Of a DNA stretch of 11,197 bases, positions 6,419-11,197 are shown one piece after another (within the stretch, counting starts at the first letter, position 1; every line of letters begins with the position of its first letter). The notes beneath the pieces are model-generated. The model did no database searches, was not told the DNA's origin, and saw only the letters and a list, made by a program, of their open reading frames with translations. A program made the position numbers and the translations under genes. This DNA comes from Phycisphaeraceae bacterium (GTDB lineage Bacteria > Planctomycetota > Phycisphaerae > Phycisphaerales > UBA1924): NCBI GenBank assembly GCA_009827215.1, contig WUAJ01000060.1:1-11197 (forward strand), written 5' to 3'.

Positions 6419-8194
6419 ATGTTGGTCTCACCTCGATCGATCGCTTTCGCATCTGCACTCTCATCTTTTACACTCGCTGCTCTTGCAGGGGGTCCAAAGC
6501 TCCATTTCGTGGAACGCACAGTAGAAGCCGGACTCACTTCGCAGAATGCCCTCTCGACTGCACAGTTGTACTCACCGATGACCGCAGGCGGAGTCGCCGC
6601 GGACTTCAATAACGATGGATACGACGACATCTTCCACCTCGGCTCGATGAACCCCAACTCGCTCTTCATCAACAACCAAGACGGCACCTTCACTAACCAA
6701 GCATCAGAGTGGGGAGTCGCAGGTCCTTACCACTCCTTCGGCGCCTCCACCGCTGACTTCAACAACGACGGATACCTCGATCTCTTCGTCACCGCGTTCG
6801 GACCTGGTGATAGCGCTCCTCAACCAGGTCAACTCAAACTCTACCGAAACAACGGACCTGACGAACACGGCAACTGGTCATTCACAGACATCGCCGAATC
6901 CGCAGGTGTCAACCACCTCACGCCGGGAACGAATCAGAAAGAAGGAACCGGATCCTCATGGGGTGACTACGACCTCGACGGCGACCTCGACCTCTTCGTC
7001 ACCGCATACAACTCCATCCGCGCCGCCAATCGCTTGTTCCGCAATGACGGACCAGACGAGACCGACACCTGGCGTTTCACCGATGTCACCGCGGAAGCCG
7101 GAGTCGAAGAAATCGGAGTCTCCGGATTTCTCCCAGCATTCTGCGACATGAACAATGACCGCTACCCCGAACTCATCATCGTCGGCGATACCGGGACGAC
7201 ACGCTACTACACCAACAACAGAGACGGCACCTTCACCAACGACACCGACCGTCTCGAGGATGTCCAAACTGCAAATGCGATGGGGATCGACATCGCCGAT
7301 GTCAATCATGACGGCTTGCTCGATTTCTTCCTCTCCAACATCACTTTCGACTCAACCAACGGGCCGGGAAACATTCTCCTGATCCAGCAACCCGACGGCT
7401 CATACAAAAACATGGCACGAATCTCCGGATGCCATGATGGTCATTGGGGTTGGGGATCACTCATCAACGACTTCGATCACGATGGCGACAAAGACATCCT
7501 CGAAACCAACGGCTACTTCTTCGACTTCAGCGGAGACCCCGTCACACTCTACCTCAACGACGGCGACGGCACCTCATTCACCGAGTCCGCACAAGCCTGC
7601 GGCATCAATGACATCACTCAAGGACGAGGACTCGTCAGACTCGATACGGAAAACGACGGCGATATCGACGCGATGATGTTCAACTGGAACCAACCAAACG
7701 CATACTTCCAAAACAACCTCATCACGCCCAAAGCCACACAGCCCAATACGCACTGGGCGCGCATTAAACTCGACACCTACGCACGCGACTCACTCGCACC
7801 GCAAGGCATCGGCGCGATGGTCACTCTCAAAACCGCTACGAGAGAATACATCCTCCCAATGTTCGCGAATCCCTCGCACTGCGGCTCATCATCCGTCGAA
7901 ACCCACATCGGACTCGCGAGCGAGTCAATAATCGAATCCATCCAAGTCGCTTGGCCCGACGGCACATTCAACACCTACACCAACCTGCAATCTGATCAGA
8001 TCTTCACCTTCCGTGCCCCCGCGTTCGCTGCCGACTACAACAACAACGACACCGTCGAGTTCGACGATGTCATGACCTTCATCAACGCACTCGCATCCCG
8101 CAACCTCAGCGCAGACCACAACGGCGACTCACGAATCAACTTCTTCGACATCGTGGATTACCTCCACGACTATCGACAAGCTCTCATGCCATAA
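6419..8194 (+). CDS. secreted FG-GAP/VCBS propeller protein with ASPIC/UnbV domain and dockerin-like C terminus
   Basis: The 591-residue product starts with a Sec-type signal peptide (about 1-23, ending ALAG). Seven calcium-loop motifs of the form DxNxDGxxD follow at residues 62, 113, 183, 243, 294, 351 and 409, spaced 51-70 apart, which fits a seven-bladed integrin-like propeller; the fourth (DMNNDRYPE) and seventh are the least canonical. Residues 445-532 match the ASPIC/UnbV domain (HWARIKL, GIGAMVTL, HIGLA, IQVAWPDG), the pairing known from the CRTAC1 family. Residues 539-587 carry two EF-hand-like loops (DYNNNDTVEFDD and DHNGDSRINFFD) typical of planctomycete dockerin-like ends. It is probably an extracellular adhesion or binding protein; no catalytic site is seen. 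ATG 6419 is chosen because GAGGT sits 8 bases upstream and the signal peptide begins there; an in-frame extension to 6320 lacks sense. Confidence 0.92.
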   Translation: MLVSPRSIAFASALSSFTLAALAGGPKLHFVERTVEAGLTSQNALSTAQLYSPMTAGGVAADFNNDGYDDIFHLGSMNPNSLFINNQDGTFTNQASEWGVAGPYHSFGASTADFNNDGYLDLFVTAFGPGDSAPQPGQLKLYRNNGPDEHGNWSFTDIAESAGVNHLTPGTNQKEGTGSSWGDYDLDGDLDLFVTAYNSIRAANRLFRNDGPDETDTWRFTDVTAEAGVEEIGVSGFLPAFCDMNNDRYPELIIVGDTGTTRYYTNNRDGTFTNDTDRLEDVQTANAMGIDIADVNHDGLLDFFLSNITFDSTNGPGNILLIQQPDGSYKNMARISGCHDGHWGWGSLINDFDHDGDKDILETNGYFFDFSGDPVTLYLNDGDGTSFTESAQACGINDITQGRGLVRLDTENDGDIDAMMFNWNQPNAYFQNNLITPKATQPNTHWARIKLDTYARDSLAPQGIGAMVTLKTATREYILPMFANPSHCGSSSVETHIGLASESIIESIQVAWPDGTFNTYTNLQSDQIFTFRAPAFAADYNNNDTVEFDDVMTFINALASRNLSADHNGDSRINFFDIVDYLHDYRQALMP

Positions 8195-8235
8195 CAGGAT
8201 GCTGTAACCCGCTTCATCACCAAGCCACACGAGCC

Positions 8236-8280
8236 ATGAGCACTGGACCATTTCTGGATCCAGTGCTCATTGGTTTTTTA
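8236..8280 (+). terminator. strong intrinsic terminator after the FG-GAP gene
   Basis: A perfect 12-bp stem (ATGAGCACTGGA, 8236-8247, with TCCAGTGCTCAT, 8259-8270) encloses an 11-base loop and is followed by TGG and six T. It starts 42 bases after the stop at 8194. On the minus strand no T run follows the stem, so it serves the plus-strand gene only; the convergent gene ending at 8294 has no separate terminator that I can see. Confidence 0.9.
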
Positions 8281-8293
8281 TCTTCAGCTCACC

Positions 8294-10276
8294 TCATTTG
8301 GTGCCATCAGAGCCAGGACACCCCTCGCCATACAACTCGAGGAACTTACTCACATCGAAGAAGTTGAACGAGCCATCGTACACAAGGTCCGCATCACCAA
8401 TCCCCTTGCTGTAGCGTTCAAGAAACGCCGACACATCAAGGAAGTTCAATGAACCGTAAGGCTCTGCATAATCCACAGCACTGCAAGGACTGTTCGGACC
8501 ACGCGCCAAAGATGCACCGACAGTGATCTGCAGATCCGCATTGTTAATCGCGCCAGCTTCATACACCAAAGGTCCGAACAAACCCTCCGGAGTGATTGGT
8601 GGTTCGATCGGGAGCGCTTCGACAATCATCTCACCATCTGGACTGACCGGCGCGAACCCACCCATGTCCGCGATGTGATTGGAAAGCTCGTGCAGAGCCG
8701 AGAGCCCATCCTGCCCCGCCGCGACAGGAACCGCAAATGACACATCGATCCCGCCCGGACCGTTTGAATCCGTCGCGCTAATCCGCAGCAGCGCGTCGCT
8801 ATCCGCGACGCCGTTCACTTGCAGACTCATCCGGCGCTTCGCATCAGGGAACCAACCCTTCACAGGTTTCACGATGATGTTTGCCGTCCAGTTGCTAAAC
8901 GAGAAACAGATCCGATCCACATTCCAGCCACAATCGATCACTTCCTGATTCACAAACATACACACCTCACCAGTAATCCCTGGACGAGGCACATTGATCG
9001 GAGGCACAAACTTCGCGAACCCCTTGAATACAGGAATCGCCGGAGGCATCTGACCAGGTTTATCAAGCATCACGCTCTCAAACGCATCCTTGATCATCTG
9101 CGCCTTCACATGCGGATCACTGCTCGCAGCGCCTTTGACGCGCCCCTGCTTGACGACACTCATCGTGTTCCCGTTACCGTCGCACATCTTCACTTCGATC
9201 TGCCAGTTCACAACATTCGGAACCTCTGCATCACACACCTCAACCCAGATCGTCCCGATCGGAACACCAGTCCCACGATACGGCGGACAACTCATCGGCT
9301 TCTCCGGCTCATCTGCCGGATTAGGGAATCCCGGCCCATACATCGGGAACGGATCAAGCGGATCACCCGACCCAAGTTTGAGCGCATTGAGCACATCCCC
9401 CGGCGCCATCAAGATCCGACGATCCGCTTCATGCAACAGCGTGTTGTCCCCAAACGCACCGGACATATAGATATCCCCGCCGTGATACGCCGAAGTCTGT
9501 GAGCGCAGCCGCACATCACTCCCCGGAACCCCCACACTCAAGCGACTCACCGAAAAATACAGCAGCGCCGAATCATTGATGTCATCAAAGATCGCATTCC
9601 CGTTCGCATCGTTCCGTCCGAACATCGCGAACGCGTCAACATCATCACTCGGAATCAAACCGAGATCACTCGCCGTCAGCGCCCGCTGCAGCGTCGCTGG
9701 AGATCCAACAACAACCGTCAGAATATCCGCGCCCGACCACCCATGAATCCCAAGCGTTGGTGATCCCTGCTCAAGCGAGAAATAGATCCGCTGACCAATC
9801 ATCGAAGAAGGATCAGTCATCGCATCGATCGCCTCATCCGGAGACATCAACATCCCCATGTCCGACTCGTTGTACGCGAGCACATGACCAGTCGTTCCAG
9901 ATGGGAGCGCATAAATATCCGCACCGGTAAACGGGAAGTTCGCATTCATCGGCGTGCCCGCTTGTCCAACCGCGGGATTATCAGGAGAAATCAAGAACGG
10001 AAACTGAACGACACCTGAAGCCGTGATGTACACATCCCCTCGATCCAACGCATCGAGCGCATCACCCGCGCTGAGTCCCAGCGCCCCGGCATTACTGACA
10101 AAGACATTTGTCCCCGATCCGCCGTTAAACACCCCGCCGTGATCCGGAGCCGCGTTCACCGCTGATCCAACATCACCCACCGAAAACAACTCGTGCGAAA
10201 AATCAACCTGCGCCATCGCGCCCATTGCACAACACGCCAAGAGCGAAGCCCCGGCTTGGATCCGAATCCGTTGCAT
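8294..10276 (-). CDS. secreted repeat protein with GC-type dockerin-like C terminus
   Basis: The 660-residue product begins with a signal peptide (1-22, ending AMGAMAQ). Residues 55-299 hold four imperfect copies of a module with core G[AGT][DN][IV][FYL], then [GM]L-x-[APS]-x-[DE]-x-[ILV]-[DN]-A; the copies start near 55, 118, 182 and 266. The central part (330-460) has six Cys (330, 348, 365, 439, 449, 457), suggesting disulfides outside the cytosol. Residues 602-653 form two dockerin-like repeats, SLNFLDVSAFLERY and SFNFFDVSKFLELY, ending EGCPGS; only the second loop keeps a plausible calcium ligand set (Asp630, Asp634, Asp641). The function is unknown; no enzyme motif is seen. ATG 10276 is chosen since GGAGG lies 9 bases upstream and the signal peptide starts there; a longer frame from TTG 10327 is unlikely. 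It lies downstream of rsgA on the same strand, 145 bases away. Confidence 0.9.
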   Translation of the reverse strand: MQRIRIQAGASLLACCAMGAMAQVDFSHELFSVGDVGSAVNAAPDHGGVFNGGSGTNVFVSNAGALGLSAGDALDALDRGDVYITASGVVQFPFLISPDNPAVGQAGTPMNANFPFTGADIYALPSGTTGHVLAYNESDMGMLMSPDEAIDAMTDPSSMIGQRIYFSLEQGSPTLGIHGWSGADILTVVVGSPATLQRALTASDLGLIPSDDVDAFAMFGRNDANGNAIFDDINDSALLYFSVSRLSVGVPGSDVRLRSQTSAYHGGDIYMSGAFGDNTLLHEADRRILMAPGDVLNALKLGSGDPLDPFPMYGPGFPNPADEPEKPMSCPPYRGTGVPIGTIWVEVCDAEVPNVVNWQIEVKMCDGNGNTMSVVKQGRVKGAASSDPHVKAQMIKDAFESVMLDKPGQMPPAIPVFKGFAKFVPPINVPRPGITGEVCMFVNQEVIDCGWNVDRICFSFSNWTANIIVKPVKGWFPDAKRRMSLQVNGVADSDALLRISATDSNGPGGIDVSFAVPVAAGQDGLSALHELSNHIADMGGFAPVSPDGEMIVEALPIEPPITPEGLFGPLVYEAGAINNADLQITVGASLARGPNSPCSAVDYAEPYGSLNFLDVSAFLERYSKGIGDADLVYDGSFNFFDVSKFLELYGEGCPGSDGTK

Positions 10277-10277
10277 A

Positions 10278-10351
10278 CTGATACCCTCCAGACACGCGTG
10301 CCCGGACCGGGATTGATCCGAGAACAACTCGGTCTACACATACGGTATCAG
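10278..10351 (-). promoter_or_regulatory. structured leader that may mask the ribosome binding site
   Basis: On the minus strand CTGATACC (10351-10344) is perfectly complementary to GGTATCAG (10285-10278), which ends one base before the ATG at 10276 and takes in the last two G of the GGAGGG Shine-Dalgarno run. Between the arms lie a 5-bp hairpin (10318-10332, CCGAG/CTCGG, loop TTGTT) and a 4-bp GC hairpin (10301-10311, CCCG/CGGG). Together they could form a three-way junction. No known riboswitch class is recognised and no folding was computed. Confidence 0.4.
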
Positions 10352-10421
10352 AACCACACAATCATGCAAGCGCTTTTCAACACGGATCTCTGGAGCATAC
10401 AAACGGACTATAAACAGATGC

Positions 10422-11197
10422 CTATTCATCCTCGATCGCAGGACGGATTCGATCACTCACATCTTTCGGCTTTCCACCCGTCTTGAGTTCTTCAAGCAGC
10501 CGCAGATATGTCTCGTAGCGCACCGCTGAAATCTCCCCCGCATTGACCGCCGCCTCGACCGCACACCCCGGCTCATGATCGTGCGAGCAATCATTGAACT
10601 TGCAGTCGTGCGTGTACTCCAAAAACTCAGGGAACATCCACCGCAGCTCTTCCGGAGAAACATCCGCAAGCCCAAAGAACCGAACCCCAGGCGTATCAAT
10701 CACGCGGATCTGCTCGCCGCCAGCGCCATCAATAAAGTGCATCGAGCTCGCCGTCGTTGTGTGCCGACCGCGCTGATCCCGCTCGCGCACACGACCCGTC
10801 TCCAGCCCAAGCGCCGGATCCAGCGCATTGGCAAGCGAACTCTTCCCAACCCCAGAGTGCCCCACAAACGCGCACGTCTTCCCAGACAACAACTCCCGCA
10901 GCTCATCGACGCGCGACGATGAATCATCACCCGGAACCGCCGCACACACCGCGATCGGGATCCCCGCTTCCCGATACGGCTCCAGCTTGCTCAGCTCCGA
11001 CTCGCGATTGGAATCATCAAGCAGGTCCACCTTGTTAACCGCGATAACCGCCTCGCACCCACCCGCCTCGATCGCGACAAGGTACCGATCAATCAGCCGC
11101 GGATGCAACGGAGGCGATACAACAGAAACAACCACGACGATCACATCGACATTCGCCGCGACGACCCGCTCCTGACGAACATCGTGCGCATCGGGAC
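10422..11197 (-). CDS. rsgA: ribosome small-subunit biogenesis GTPase RsgA, 5' end off window
   Basis: RsgA (YjeQ/EngC) is a circularly permuted GTPase that checks late maturation of the 30S subunit. About 257 residues are present; the N-terminal OB-fold start is beyond the right edge. Reading inward, one sees ERVVAANVDVIVVVVS, which joins the OB fold to the GTPase, then the permuted motif order: G4 NKVDLL, G1 GHSGVGKSSLANAL, G2 GRHTTT and G3 DTPG. The C-terminal zinc-binding motif follows as CKFNDCSHDHEPGC (Cys-x4-Cys-x-His-x5-Cys), then the usual helix ending in YLRLLEEL. All key residues visible are intact. The coding frame clearly continues past the internal GTG at 11144, so that codon is not the start. 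No terminator is evident between it and the next gene, so readthrough into 8294-10276 is possible. Confidence 0.95.
   Translation of the reverse strand, partial: PDAHDVRQERVVAANVDVIVVVVSVVSPPLHPRLIDRYLVAIEAGGCEAVIAVNKVDLLDDSNRESELSKLEPYREAGIPIAVCAAVPGDDSSSRVDELRELLSGKTCAFVGHSGVGKSSLANALDPALGLETGRVRERDQRGRHTTTASSMHFIDGAGGEQIRVIDTPGVRFFGLADVSPEELRWMFPEFLEYTHDCKFNDCSHDHEPGCAVEAAVNAGEISAVRYETYLRLLEELKTGGKPKDVSDRIRPAIEDE

Noticed and set aside
8236..8280. Bidirectional terminator shared by both convergent genes
   Set aside because: The T run is present only on the plus-strand side; on the minus strand the stem is followed by GGCTCGTG.

Overview
The window looks like chromosome from a planctomycete of the class Phycisphaerae, probably a marine lineage. 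The best clues are two secreted proteins ending in paired NFFD-type dockerin-like calcium repeats; the one at 8294-10276 ends close to a Gly-Cys, the 'GC-type dockerin' pattern common in that class. A seven-motif FG-GAP protein with an ASPIC/UnbV domain fits the same group. This assignment is inference from protein style; there is no rRNA or other phylogenetic marker here. I saw no transposon, phage gene, CRISPR array, tRNA or rRNA.

Layout. The left part, on the minus strand, holds a truncated M16 (insulinase-family) protein (1-1003) that lacks the zinc-binding motif, then rsmD (1155-1910), then an unrecognised 218-residue protein (2030-2686) with its own terminator. A 383-base AT-richer gap (2687-3069) separates this from a plus-strand LuxR-type regulator (3070-3999). 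That gene runs tail-to-tail into, and overlaps by 11 bases, a minus-strand lipoprotein gene (3989-4546). The lipoprotein lies just downstream of a PLP-dependent aromatic amino-acid decarboxylase (4581-6068), probably in one operon.

A 350-base divergent gap (6069-6418) with two perfect hairpins leads into the plus-strand FG-GAP/ASPIC/dockerin-like secreted protein (6419-8194), which ends at a strong intrinsic terminator (8236-8280). Converging on it from the right is a second secreted protein (8294-10276) with four internal repeats and a dockerin-like end. Its leader can fold into a three-way junction that reaches the ribosome binding site. The window closes with rsgA (10422-11197, cut at its 5' end).

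How the genes relate. rsmD and rsgA are housekeeping genes of 16S rRNA modification and 30S subunit maturation. The central block is accessory: a cytosolic amine-forming enzyme, a lipoprotein, a sensor-regulator, and two exported calcium-binding proteins that may be partners because they share a terminal module. Four starts were set by Shine-Dalgarno spacing rather than by the longest open frame (4546, 6068, 6419, 10276).
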